From contig JANOZM010000004.1 of NCBI GenBank assembly GCA_031429355.1, positions 668,016 through 732,015 on the forward strand: 64,000 bases of DNA, written 5' to 3'. A model generated the notes under the pieces. That model saw nothing but the letters and a program-made list of their open reading frames with translations, had not been told where the DNA came from and ran no database searches. Shown here one piece after another: positions 42,891 through 50,518 of this stretch (positions are counted from its first letter, which is position 1; each line of letters opens with the position of its first letter). Both the position numbers and the translations under genes were made by a program. The DNA comes from JANOZM01 sp031429355. Its GTDB lineage: Bacteria; Pseudomonadota; Gammaproteobacteria; Burkholderiales; Burkholderiaceae_E.

Positions 42891-42993
42891 TACGCGTGCT
42901 TCTGCGTGTGCTTCTGCGTGTAAGTGCTGCGTGTGCTTCTGCGTGTAAATGCTACTTGTCGCTGCTGTTTGTCGCTGCTGTTTGTTAATACTG
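42891..42993. repeat. Array of 12/13-bp imperfect tandem repeats
   Basis: From 42894: GCGTGCTTCT, GCGTGTGCTTCT, GCGTGTAAGTGCT, GCGTGTGCTTCT, GCGTGTAAATGCT, ACTTGTCGCTGCT, GTTTGTCGCTGCT, GTTTGTTAATACT. Units of 12 and 13 bp alternate, all ending in CT. It fills the space between the tRNA-Phe terminator and the DUF6776-like gene. Confidence 0.75.
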
Positions 42994-43035
42994 CGAGTTA
43001 TCGCAGTGTGCTCCAATTGCGAACACTTCGAAATG

Positions 43036-43065
43036 AAAACGCCAACCGCAAAAGGTTGGCGTTTT
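43036..43065 (-). terminator. Terminator downstream of tRNA-Phe
   Basis: AAAACGCCAACC and GGTTGGCGTTTT form a 12-bp perfect stem around GCAAAA, 8 bp after the 3' end of the tRNA on the minus strand, ending in TTTT. Confidence 0.8.
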
Positions 43066-43072
43066 CGAATAC

Positions 43073-43148
43073 TGGTGGCCCAGGGCGGAATCGAACCGCC
43101 GACACAAGGATTTTCAATCCTCTGCTCTACCGACTGAGCTACCGGGCC
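43073..43148 (-). tRNA. tRNA-Phe (GAA)
   Basis: 76 nt including an encoded CCA end. Acceptor stem GGCCCGG/CTGGGCC with discriminator A, D-loop AGCTCAGTCGGTAGAGC, anticodon loop TTGAAAA with anticodon GAA, T-loop GGTTCGATTCC. All four arms pair. Isolated single-tRNA unit with its own terminator. Confidence 0.95.
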
Positions 43149-43181
43149 ATTTTCGCTATACTTCTTGCAATTCAGCCCGCT

Positions 43182-43187
43182 ATTATA
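43182..43187 (-). promoter_or_regulatory. Likely -10 element of tRNA-Phe
   Basis: TATAAT on the minus strand, 34-39 bp before the mature 5' end, within GGCTATAATAGC. No good -35 hexamer is found at 17 bp; TAGAAG is the base text there. Confidence 0.5.
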
Positions 43188-43271
43188 GCCCAAGGTTTGT
43201 AGGGCTTCTAGTCGGGCGTTCTGGCGCATCTATAATATTGTGATCGTTGCATTAAAAACCCTTGGGGTCTC

Positions 43272-44516
43272 TTGAGTAAATCCGAAGTTGTCGTCACTGA
43301 CATCGCCGTTGTTGGTAGCGGGCCCGCTGGTATGGCGGCCGCGTTGTCCCTTAGTCGGCTAGGCTATCGCGTTGTGTTGGTTGGGTCGCATGCTAAACCG
43401 CAAGTGCTAAATGTTGAAGTCACTGCGGCTGAAGTAACTACGCCCAGTTTAGAGTCTTGGCGCAGTATGCAGCCAGCCGACCCTCGGGTTTATGCAATTA
43501 CGCCTGCCAGCCAAGCCTTTTTAGAGCAAATTGGCGTTTGGTCGTTATTGCATAGTCAGCGTATTGCACCGATGTATGACATTGAAGTGTTTCAAGGCCT
43601 AGAGCCTAAGCCCATTCGATTCGAATCTGCTAATGCCGCTAAAGATCGTTTGGCTAGTGTTGTCGAGCATGGCCATGTGTGCGCTGCGCTAGAAACAGCA
43701 ACCAAATATTCTAATGTTCAACAGCTCGTTGGCGCGGTAACTAAGCTGGAAAGTACTACCGAACTACACAAAGTAGAGCTCGATTCGGGCCTGCAAATAC
43801 ATTGTAAATTAGTGGTTGCTGCCGATGGCGGTCAATCAAAAGTGCGGAGTTTGGCGGGCATTGAAGCAACGCATAAAAGCTACGCGCAAACCGCAATAGT
43901 TGGTAATTTTCAATGTGATTTACCGCATCGAGGTCTTGCACGGCAATGGTTTTTAGATGACGGAATCGTAGCGTTATTACCTTTGGCAGAGCCCGAGCAA
44001 GTGAACTTAGTTTGGTCTGCAAACCAGCCCAAAGCAGAGCAACTATTGGCTCTGGATTCGATGGGTTTTGCACAGTCTTTAGAGGCCGCGTGCAACGGCG
44101 TTCTTGGTGCAATGCGCGCAATTGGAGATACGCAGCACATTGCTTTGGCGCAAATTCAAGCGCAGCAGTTAATGGTAAACCGTTTGGTATTGCTAGGCGA
44201 TGCAGCGCACGTTATTCACCCAATGGCCGGTCATGGTTTAAACCTTGGTTTTGGGGATGCGGCCTGTTTAGTCGAAGTGCTTTCAAAAGACACTTCGCGT
44301 CGCGCTGACGACCCTGGCGTGCGACCTTTGCTACGCGCCTACGAGCGCGCGCGACGCGAACCGATTGCCGTCATGAGCCAAGTGACAGACGGATTGTTCA
44401 AATTGTTTTTTGATGCGCCAAAACCGGTACAGTGGGCACGTGATCTTGGATGGTCCCTTGTGGGAAAATCCGATTGGATAAAAAAGCGCATGATCGATCA
44501 TGCCTCGATGAATTAG
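43272..44516 (+). CDS. FAD-dependent ubiquinone biosynthesis hydroxylase (UbiH/UbiF family)
   Basis: 414 residues. IAVVGSGPAGMAAALSLSRLGYRVVLVG binds ADP of FAD; DPRVYAITPASQAFLEQIGVW is the typical RxxAL-like region of Ubi hydroxylases; LVVAADGGQSKVR is the DG motif; LVLLGDAAHVIHPMAGHGLNLGFGDAACL is the GD motif specific for this family. Adds a ring hydroxyl during ubiquinone synthesis at the membrane. Start TTG at 43272. Which position it hydroxylates (UbiH, UbiF or UbiI) cannot be decided. Followed by dsbC. Confidence 0.87.
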   Translation: MSKSEVVVTDIAVVGSGPAGMAAALSLSRLGYRVVLVGSHAKPQVLNVEVTAAEVTTPSLESWRSMQPADPRVYAITPASQAFLEQIGVWSLLHSQRIAPMYDIEVFQGLEPKPIRFESANAAKDRLASVVEHGHVCAALETATKYSNVQQLVGAVTKLESTTELHKVELDSGLQIHCKLVVAADGGQSKVRSLAGIEATHKSYAQTAIVGNFQCDLPHRGLARQWFLDDGIVALLPLAEPEQVNLVWSANQPKAEQLLALDSMGFAQSLEAACNGVLGAMRAIGDTQHIALAQIQAQQLMVNRLVLLGDAAHVIHPMAGHGLNLGFGDAACLVEVLSKDTSRRADDPGVRPLLRAYERARREPIAVMSQVTDGLFKLFFDAPKPVQWARDLGWSLVGKSDWIKKRMIDHASMN

Positions 44517-44520
44517 CCAA

Positions 44521-44552
44521 TAGCTAAAATAGCTAGTAACTAAAATAGCCAG
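44521..44552 (+). repeat. Two tandem 16-bp units between the hydroxylase gene and dsbC
   Basis: TAGCTAAAATAGCTAG then TAACTAAAATAGCCAG, followed by a partial TAACCAAGG that supplies the ribosome site of dsbC. The repeat fills most of the 52-bp gap. Confidence 0.6.
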
Positions 44553-44568
44553 TAACCAAGGAATACCA

Positions 44569-45288
44569 ATGAAGTCGTTTGCAAAATGGATTGTCGTCTC
44601 TTTAGGCTTTTTTTTAAGCATGCCCGCCTGGGCCGACCCAGAGCTTGTTAAAAAGTCAGTGGAGGCTTGGGTTAATGGCCGTTACAAAATTGATGCCGTC
44701 ACAAAAACACCGATGGCTGGGATCTATGAAGTGCGCGTCGGTGTCGACTTAATGTACGTCGACGAAAAAGCACAGTTTTTGTTTGTCGACGGCCAAATGA
44801 TTGACATGAAGGCCAACAAAAATTTAACCCAAGCGCGCGTTGATGAATTGTTACGCGTCAATTGGAAAGAGCTACCCCTAGATCTTGCACTCAAGCAAGT
44901 AAACGGTACCGGCAAGCGTAAAGTGGTTGTTTTTGAAGACCCCAATTGCCCGCATTGCCGCACGACACGTAGTGCACTCAATCAAGCCAAAGATGCCACG
45001 GTGTATACGTTTACGTATCCAATTTTAGCGGCAGACTCAGAGCAAAAAGTAAAAATGGCTTTGTGTGCAAAAGATAAGTTAAAGGCATGGAACAGTTTAG
45101 TAATGGACCGCGTCGTACCCGATAACGATGGTAAGTGTAAAACTGACTTGGCAAAGATCATTGAGCTAGGTCGTAAATTGGGCGTCACCGGAACGCCGAC
45201 CTTAGTGTTTACTGACGGCAAGCGCGTGCCCAATGGTGTCTCGCTGGAGGCTTTAAATCGCTTGCTGGATACGCACTCGAAAGTGTAG
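44569..45288 (+). CDS. dsbC: Thiol:disulfide interchange protein DsbC
   Basis: 239 residues. Signal peptide (VVSLGFFLSMPAWA, cleavage after WA near 22). N-terminal dimerisation region (VKKSVEAWVNGRYKIDAVTKTPMAGIYEVRV), linker helix, then the thioredoxin fold with active site C127-PH-C130 (FEDPNCPHCR) and the cis-Pro loop GVTGTPTLVF. Extra Cys ALCAK and GKCK match the second disulfide of DsbC. Isomerises wrong disulfides in periplasmic proteins. Neighbour pairing with a Ubi hydroxylase is common in Burkholderiales. Confidence 0.93.
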   Translation: MKSFAKWIVVSLGFFLSMPAWADPELVKKSVEAWVNGRYKIDAVTKTPMAGIYEVRVGVDLMYVDEKAQFLFVDGQMIDMKANKNLTQARVDELLRVNWKELPLDLALKQVNGTGKRKVVVFEDPNCPHCRTTRSALNQAKDATVYTFTYPILAADSEQKVKMALCAKDKLKAWNSLVMDRVVPDNDGKCKTDLAKIIELGRKLGVTGTPTLVFTDGKRVPNGVSLEALNRLLDTHSKV

Positions 45289-45291
45289 CCC

Positions 45292-45375
45292 ATGTGGATT
45301 TTGCTGTTAGAAGCCTTTGGCGCACTGCTGATATTTGTTTTTATCGTGTGGTGGACTATGCGTGGTAAGAAGTAA
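45292..45375 (+). CDS. 27-residue single-pass membrane protein
   Basis: MWILLLEAFGALLIFVFIVW then WTMRGKK, stop. A single hydrophobic helix (residues 2-22) followed by a positive tail, i.e. N-out or tail-in topology. Starts 3 bp after the dsbC stop and ends 4 bp before the convergent apaG stop. I recall similar EAxGALxxxxFIVWW-type micro-proteins in other Burkholderiales, from memory only. Function unknown; likely translationally coupled to dsbC. Confidence 0.55.
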   Translation: MWILLLEAFGALLIFVFIVWWTMRGKK

Positions 45376-45379
45376 AAAC

Positions 45380-45766
45380 TTAATGCAATGTGCGCTGTTG
45401 TATTAACTCAAATTCGGCCACGCTTACATCAAAACGCTCACCATCTTCTGCCACAAAGAAAAACGAACCGTGCATTTTGCCTGACGCGGTTTCTAAGGGC
45501 GTGCCGCTGGTGTACTCAAAAGTCTGACCCGGCTCCATATACGGTTGGTGTCCTACAACACCCAACCCTTTAACTTCGCGCCGTGTCCCATTGGCGTCGT
45601 CAATGATCCAGTGTCGACTAATTAGTTGTGCCGGTACTGACCCGTTATTGGTAATAGTCACCGTGTACGAAAATGCAAATTGGTTTTGCTCTGGTTTTGA
45701 TTGTTCGACCAAGTAATTGGTAGCGACTTGAATAACAAAAGAGTATTGGGTTGAAGGCTTGGGCAT
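45380..45766 (-). CDS. apaG: ApaG protein
   Basis: 128 residues forming one ApaG/FN3-like beta domain: SFVIQVATNYLVEQSKPEQNQFAFSYTVTITNNG, AQLISRHWIIDDANGTRREVKGLGVVGHQPYMEPGQTFEYTSGTPLETASGKMHGSF. The RHWxIxDxxG...VxGxGVVGxQPxLxPGxxFxYxSG pattern is diagnostic. ApaG domains bind pyrophosphate or nucleotides. The ATG at 45766 is the family start (a GTG 3 codons upstream is alternative). Divergent from rpe (30 bp), a conserved betaproteobacterial arrangement. Confidence 0.92.
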   Translation of the reverse strand: MPKPSTQYSFVIQVATNYLVEQSKPEQNQFAFSYTVTITNNGSVPAQLISRHWIIDDANGTRREVKGLGVVGHQPYMEPGQTFEYTSGTPLETASGKMHGSFFFVAEDGERFDVSVAEFELIQQRTLH

Positions 45767-45796
45767 ATAATTCACAAAATTTTTCAGGTTAAGACT

Positions 45797-46489
45797 ATGT
45801 CAGCTTCTCGCGTTATGCGCATTGCCCCCAGTATTTTATCGGCCGATTTTGCCCAGTTGGGTGCAGAAGTGCGCGCGGTTGAAGCGGCTGGTGCAGGTTT
45901 CATTCACTTCGATGTGATGGACAACCATTATGTTCCCAATTTGACTATAGGGCCATTGGTTTGCCAAGCAATTCGCCCACACGTGCAAATCCCCATCGAC
46001 GTGCATTTAATGGTGCGTCCGGTAGATCGCATTATTCCCGATTTTGCCAAAGCGGGTGCCAACTACATTACCTTTCATCCGGAGGCTAGCGAGCATGTTG
46101 ATCGCACGTTAAGTTTAATTCGCGAACATGGTTGTAAAGCAGGTTTGGTTTTTAACCCCGCGACGCCGCTGCACTATTTGGAACACGTAATGGATAAGAT
46201 CGATATTGTTTTGTTGATGTCGGTAAACCCAGGTTTTGGTGGTCAGCAATTTATTCCACACACACTCAAAAAAGTGGCTGCAGTTCGTGTGCTTATCGAC
46301 GCTTATGTTGCCGCTGGCGGACAGCCAATATTGCTTGAAGTTGATGGGGGTATTAAGGTCGATAACATTGCTGCCGTTGCCAAAGCCGGTGCCGATACTT
46401 TTGTAGCGGGATCTGCCGTATTTGGTGCCCGCGATGCGCAAGGTGGCTACCAGGGCGTGATGGATCAATTTCGTGCGGCATTGGCCTAA
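45797..46489 (+). CDS. rpe: Ribulose-phosphate 3-epimerase
   Basis: 230 residues. TIM-barrel motifs: IAPSILSADFAQLGAEV, FIHFDVMDNHYVPNLTIGPLV (metal His/Asp; usual VMDGHFVPN), VHLMVRPVD, THFHPEAS-like ITFHPEASEHVD, VLLMSVNPGFGGQQFI and LEVDGGIKVDNI, with AGSAVFGA phosphate loop. Interconverts ribulose-5-P and xylulose-5-P in the pentose phosphate and Calvin cycles. One nucleotide separates it from gph. Confidence 0.95.
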   Translation: MSASRVMRIAPSILSADFAQLGAEVRAVEAAGAGFIHFDVMDNHYVPNLTIGPLVCQAIRPHVQIPIDVHLMVRPVDRIIPDFAKAGANYITFHPEASEHVDRTLSLIREHGCKAGLVFNPATPLHYLEHVMDKIDIVLLMSVNPGFGGQQFIPHTLKKVAAVRVLIDAYVAAGGQPILLEVDGGIKVDNIAAVAKAGADTFVAGSAVFGARDAQGGYQGVMDQFRAALA

Positions 46490-46490
46490 T

Positions 46491-47174
46491 ATGCACTGGA
46501 ATAATATTCACGCCGTTTTGTTTGATCTCGACGGCACGTTGTTTGATACCGCGCAAGAAATCAATGCCGCTGCTAACCTAATGTTGGCCGAAATAAATGC
46601 TCCCGCGATTGATACCGCTGTTAGCCAAAAACTAATTGGCAAGGGTGCGGCTAACTTCGTAGAGCGAGCCTTAAAAGCGGTAGGTGTATCACCTTCGTTG
46701 CAAGATCAAGCCGTCATCAGTTTTTTAAAGCATTATGAAGCTGTTACGGCAACTTTAGCGCCGGCCTACCAAGGTGTATTACAAGGGCTAGAAGAGCTAG
46801 CAGACCTTAAAGTACCCATGGCTTGTGTGACCAACAAGCAAACCAACTTAGCCCTCAAATTATTGCGTACCCATCAGATCGAACATTATTTTTCGATTGT
46901 GATGGGTGGCGATTTAATGGAGCGTAAAAAACCTGATGCTTGGCCCGTTTTAGCAGTGTGTCGGCAGTTAAACATCCAGCCCGAACAAGGTCTTTTTGTG
47001 GGTGATTCCGATAGCGACGTCGATGCAGCCAAGGCCGCCGGTATGCGTTGCACCGTTTTACCGTATGGCTACTCGGGCGCAAGATCGTTTGACGAACTTG
47101 GGGCAGATAGTGTAGTTTCTAGTCTATTGGAAATAGTCCAACACATTCGGCAAGACCTAAATCGCCGAAAATAA
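46491..47174 (+). CDS. gph: Phosphoglycolate phosphatase
   Basis: 227 residues. HAD superfamily: VLFDLDGTLFDTAQEI (nucleophile Asp), VPMACVTNKQ (Thr/Asn motif II), RKKPDAWPVL (Lys motif III), FVGDSDSDVDAAKAAGM (Asp pair motif IV) and a helical cap (residues about 20-85). Hydrolyses 2-phosphoglycolate. The rpe-gph-trpE order is standard in betaproteobacteria. The ATG at 46491 is directly after the rpe stop codon. Confidence 0.93.
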   Translation: MHWNNIHAVLFDLDGTLFDTAQEINAAANLMLAEINAPAIDTAVSQKLIGKGAANFVERALKAVGVSPSLQDQAVISFLKHYEAVTATLAPAYQGVLQGLEELADLKVPMACVTNKQTNLALKLLRTHQIEHYFSIVMGGDLMERKKPDAWPVLAVCRQLNIQPEQGLFVGDSDSDVDAAKAAGMRCTVLPYGYSGARSFDELGADSVVSSLLEIVQHIRQDLNRRK

Positions 47175-47188
47175 CGGAAACGCATCAA

Positions 47189-47266
47189 ATGAAACAACAG
47201 GGGCATTTATTTAAGAAGGCCTGGGGAGCATGGCTGTGGCGCCGCTCCTTCGAATCGCATTCTTAA
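47189..47266 (+). CDS. trpL: Putative trp leader peptide
   Basis: A 25-codon frame starting 14 bp after gph: MKQQGHLFKKAWGAWLWRRSF then ESHS, stop. Trp codons at positions 12, 15 and 17 are far above chance, and it lies directly upstream of trpE with a GGAAA ribosome site. Leader peptides of this sort let ribosome stalling at low Trp-tRNA change mRNA folding. GGAGC (47225-47229) and GCTCC (47244-47248) pair across the Trp codons, and GAAACAG/CTGTTTC (47276-47282 / 47340-47346) can pair further down. No U-run terminator is obvious, so the mechanism is open. Confidence 0.65.
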   Translation: MKQQGHLFKKAWGAWLWRRSFESHS

Positions 47267-47359
47267 GTTTTCCGCGAAACAGTAGTGATCGACTCTTATA
47301 GAGCTGACCCTAATCCAGTTGACCACAATCTGTTTCATCCCCTTGCATGTTTGATTGAG

Positions 47360-47384
47360 GGCCTAACGCCATAATGGCTAGGCC
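47360..47384 (+). promoter_or_regulatory. Hairpin over the first possible trpE start
   Basis: GGCCTA (47360-47365) pairs with TAGGCC (47379-47384) and inner GCCAT (47368-47372) with ATGGC (47374-47378), leaving a one-base loop and a two-base bulge. It contains the ATG at 47374 and ends 10 bp before the ATG at 47395, so it could govern which start is used. Confidence 0.5.
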
Positions 47385-47394
47385 AAATAAAAAA

Positions 47395-48888
47395 ATGACC
47401 GAAATTGAATTTAAAGCTTTGGCTCACCAAGGCTATAACCGTATACCCTTAATTGTGGAGTGTATGGCCGACTTAGATACGCCCGTTTCGTTGTATCTAA
47501 AACTCACGCAGGTTGGACAGCGCGCTAATTCGTTTTTGCTCGAGTCGGTTGTAGGTGGCGAGCGATTTGGCCGTTATTCGTTTATTGGCCTGCCGTCGCG
47601 TACCCAATTGCGGGCTTATGCGGACCGTAACGAAGTCGTTACCGATGGGCAAATTACCGAGACCCACATTGGCGATCCGCTGGTTTTTTTAGAAACGTTT
47701 CAACAACGTTACAAAGCGGTTGTGCCTCCAGGGCTGCCGCGTTTTTGCGGTGGTTTGGCAGGCTACTTTGGTTACGATTTAGTGCAGTTTATCGAGCCAA
47801 AACTGAAAAAAAATTCGCGCGCAACATTAAAACCGGATTTGATAGGCACGCCAGATTTACTAATGTTGGTGGTTGATGAGTTGGTGGTTATTGATAACTT
47901 AGCAGGGCGTTTGTATTTTGTGGTGTATGCCGACCCCAAGGTGCCCGATAGTTTTCAGCACACGCAAATTCGGTTGCGCGAGTTAAAAACGCGACTTAGC
48001 TTGCCGCTAAACGAACCAATGCCCGAGGCGGTCGTTAGCGAACCAGCAATACGCCACTTTGCCAAACAAAATTATTTAGAAGCGGCTGTAAAGGCGCGTG
48101 AATACATTATTGCTGGCGATCTAATGCAAGTGCAAATTGGCCAATGTATTCAAAAACCGTTTGCAGCCGAACCGATGCATTTGTATCGAGCGTTACGCAA
48201 AGTAAATCCCTCGCCGTATATGTATTACTACGATCTTGGTGATTTTCACATTGTTGGTGCTTCGCCAGAAATTTTAGTCCGTGAAGAGCCCGTCGATGGC
48301 GAACGCAAAATTACCTTAAGGCCTATTGCTGGAACTCGCAAACGCGGCGTAACACCCGAGCAAGATGAAGCTTTAGCGCAAGAATTGTCGAGCGACGAAA
48401 AAGAGTGCGCCGAGCATTTAATGTTGATCGACTTGGCGCGTAACGATATTGGGCGCATCGCAAAAATTGGTTCGGTTAAAGTGACCGAAAAAATGGTGGT
48501 CGAGAAATACTCGCACGTACAGCACTTGGTTTCTAATGTTTATGGTTACTTATCCGAAGGTCACAGCACAATGGATGTTTTGCGCGCTACTTTTCCAGCA
48601 GGGACCTTAACGGGTGCTCCAAAAGTGCGCGCGATGGAAATGATTGATGAGTTAGAAGTAACTAAGCGCGGTATTTATGGCGGTGCCTTAGGCTACTTAA
48701 GTTACAGCGGTGCAATGGATGTTGCTATTGTGATTCGCACCGGCATTATTAAAAACAAGCAGCTGTATGTGCAAGCCGCGGCCGGTATTGTGTACGACTC
48801 GACACCCGAAGCGGAATTTCAAGAAACTGAAATGAAAGCCCGCGCGGTGTTGCGTGCTGCCGAGCTCGTGGAGGGCGGATTGTTATGA
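47395..48888 (+). CDS. trpE: Anthranilate synthase component I
   Basis: 497 residues from this start. The N-terminal regulatory part begins MTEIEFKALAHQGYNRIPL, with SFLLESVVGGERFGRYSFIGL (the LLES Trp-feedback site). The chorismate-binding domain has GASPEILVREE, IRPIAGTRKRG-like LRPIAGTRKRG, DEKECAEHLMLIDLARNDIGRIA, FPAGTLTGAPKVRAMEMIDELE and GIYGGALGYLSYSG. Makes anthranilate from chorismate. I favour the ATG at 47395 because homologues begin MTExEF; the ATG at 47374 is in frame. Overlaps trpG by 4 bp. Confidence 0.94.
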   Translation: MTEIEFKALAHQGYNRIPLIVECMADLDTPVSLYLKLTQVGQRANSFLLESVVGGERFGRYSFIGLPSRTQLRAYADRNEVVTDGQITETHIGDPLVFLETFQQRYKAVVPPGLPRFCGGLAGYFGYDLVQFIEPKLKKNSRATLKPDLIGTPDLLMLVVDELVVIDNLAGRLYFVVYADPKVPDSFQHTQIRLRELKTRLSLPLNEPMPEAVVSEPAIRHFAKQNYLEAAVKAREYIIAGDLMQVQIGQCIQKPFAAEPMHLYRALRKVNPSPYMYYYDLGDFHIVGASPEILVREEPVDGERKITLRPIAGTRKRGVTPEQDEALAQELSSDEKECAEHLMLIDLARNDIGRIAKIGSVKVTEKMVVEKYSHVQHLVSNVYGYLSEGHSTMDVLRATFPAGTLTGAPKVRAMEMIDELEVTKRGIYGGALGYLSYSGAMDVAIVIRTGIIKNKQLYVQAAAGIVYDSTPEAEFQETEMKARAVLRAAELVEGGLL

Positions 48889-49466
48889 GTGCAGCCAAGC
48901 CCCGCCTTGTCATGATCGACAACTACGATTCGTTTACCTACAACATTGTGCAATATTTTGGTGAGTTAGGTGCTGAGGTATTGACCTATCGCAACGACGC
49001 AATAACTTGCCAAGCGATCGAGCAATTAAAGCCCACACATATTGTAATTTCCCCAGGCCCTTGTTCACCTGTTGAAGCGGGTATTTCTGTAGAAGTGATT
49101 CAGCATTTTGCTGGTAAGGTACCCATACTTGGTGTGTGCTTAGGGCACCAAGCCATAGGCTTTGCTTTTGGTGGCGAAGTGGTGCGAGCCAAACGAGTAA
49201 TGCATGGCAAGACCGATCGATTAGCGAGCCAACAGTCTGGTGTGTTTGCAGGGTTGCCCGCTAATTTCGAAGTGGTGCGTTATCACTCGTTAGTAGTAAA
49301 GCGCGAAACCTTGCCCGAGGTTCTTGAAGTAACGGCTTATTCCAGCGATGGAGAAATTATGGGCTTGCGTCATAAAACATTAGCGGTTGAAGGTGTTCAA
49401 TTTCACCCCGAGTCGGTGGCGAGCGAACACGGTCTTCAGCTGCTTCAAAATTTTTTAAAAATTTAA
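48885..49466 (+). CDS. trpG: Anthranilate synthase component II (glutamine amidotransferase)
   Basis: 193 residues. Class I amidotransferase: MIDNYDSFTYNIVQYF, ISPGPCSPVEAG, the nucleophile Cys in LGVCLGHQAIGFAFGG, and the catalytic His/Glu in VEGVQFHPESVAS. Supplies ammonia to TrpE; in betaproteobacteria often doubles for p-aminobenzoate synthesis. Starts with ATG overlapping the trpE stop (ATGA). Confidence 0.95.
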   Translation: MSAAKPRLVMIDNYDSFTYNIVQYFGELGAEVLTYRNDAITCQAIEQLKPTHIVISPGPCSPVEAGISVEVIQHFAGKVPILGVCLGHQAIGFAFGGEVVRAKRVMHGKTDRLASQQSGVFAGLPANFEVVRYHSLVVKRETLPEVLEVTAYSSDGEIMGLRHKTLAVEGVQFHPESVASEHGLQLLQNFLKI

Positions 49467-49479
49467 CACGAGAATAATT

Positions 49480-50514
49480 ATGTCGATCTCAGATCAAGAA
49501 GCCCTATTACGTTGCGTTGAGCATCGCGAAATTTTTCATGACGAAATGTTATATTTGTTTCGCCGCATTATGTCGGGTGAAATGACACCGACTATGATCG
49601 CTGCAATTACTATGGGCCTGCGGGTAAAAAAAGAAACCATTGGTGAAATTACTGCCGCAGCGCAAGTGATGCGTGAGTTTGCAACTCGCGTTGAAATTGC
49701 AGATGTAGAAAATTTAGTAGATGTGGTGGGCACTGGAGGTGACTCTGCCCATACGTTTAATATTTCAACCGCAACCATGTTTGTGACGGCCGCTGCCGGC
49801 GCAAAGGTGGCTAAGCATGGTGGCCGCTCGGTGTCATCGACATCGGGTAGCGCAGATGTTCTCGAAAAACTAGGCGTGAACATTATGCTGAGCCCGCAGC
49901 AAGTGGCTGAGTGTTTAAGCCAAACCGGTATTGGGTTTATGTTTGCCCCCAATCACCATGCCGCAATGAAGTATGCCGCGCCTGTTCGTAAAGAGTTGGG
50001 CGTGCGCACTATTTTTAATTTGCTTGGCCCATTAACAAACCCGGCCGGTGCGCCCAATACACTAATGGGGGTATTTCACCCCGATTTAGTAGGTATTCAG
50101 GTACGCGTATTACAGCGTCTAGGCGCGGGCCATGTGTTGGTGGTGTATGGCATGAACAATATGGACGAAGTTTCTTTATCGGGCTCTACCATGGTGGGCG
50201 AATTGCGTAACGGTAAAATTACCGAATACAACATTCATCCCGAAGACTTTGGCTTGCCTGTGTATGGCGACAAGCAGTTAAAGGTTGCTTCCTCTGACGA
50301 GTCCAAAGAGAAACTTTTAGAAGCTTTATCGGGCAAAGAAGGTGCGCCGCGCGATATAGTTATTTTAAACGCTGGCGTTGCGCTGTATGCCGCCAACCGT
50401 TGCTTAACGATTCAAGACGGAATTAAAGCTGCGCGCGATGCGGTAATGTCGGGTGCAGCACGTGCGAAGTTAGATCACTTTGTTAAAGTTACCCAATCGT
50501 TTAAAGCGGCGTAA
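49480..50514 (+). CDS. trpD: Anthranilate phosphoribosyltransferase
   Basis: 344 residues. Motifs: VVGTGGDSAHTFNISTATMFVTAAAGAKVAKHGGRSVSSTSGSADVLEKLG (PRPP and phosphate binding, KHGNR-like), GIGFMFAPNHHAAMKYAAPVRKELGVRTIFNLLGPLTNPA, HVLVVYGMNNMDEVSLSGSTMV. Joins anthranilate to PRPP. The 13-bp gap after trpG includes CACGAGAA; same operon. Confidence 0.95.
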   Translation: MSISDQEALLRCVEHREIFHDEMLYLFRRIMSGEMTPTMIAAITMGLRVKKETIGEITAAAQVMREFATRVEIADVENLVDVVGTGGDSAHTFNISTATMFVTAAAGAKVAKHGGRSVSSTSGSADVLEKLGVNIMLSPQQVAECLSQTGIGFMFAPNHHAAMKYAAPVRKELGVRTIFNLLGPLTNPAGAPNTLMGVFHPDLVGIQVRVLQRLGAGHVLVVYGMNNMDEVSLSGSTMVGELRNGKITEYNIHPEDFGLPVYGDKQLKVASSDESKEKLLEALSGKEGAPRDIVILNAGVALYAANRCLTIQDGIKAARDAVMSGAARAKLDHFVKVTQSFKAA

Positions 50515-50518
50515 GACC

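Noticed and set aside
42705..43229. Minus-strand frame spanning tRNA-Phe and the tandem repeats
   Set aside because: It reads through a tRNA gene and a repeat array, and is out of frame with the DUF6776-like gene.
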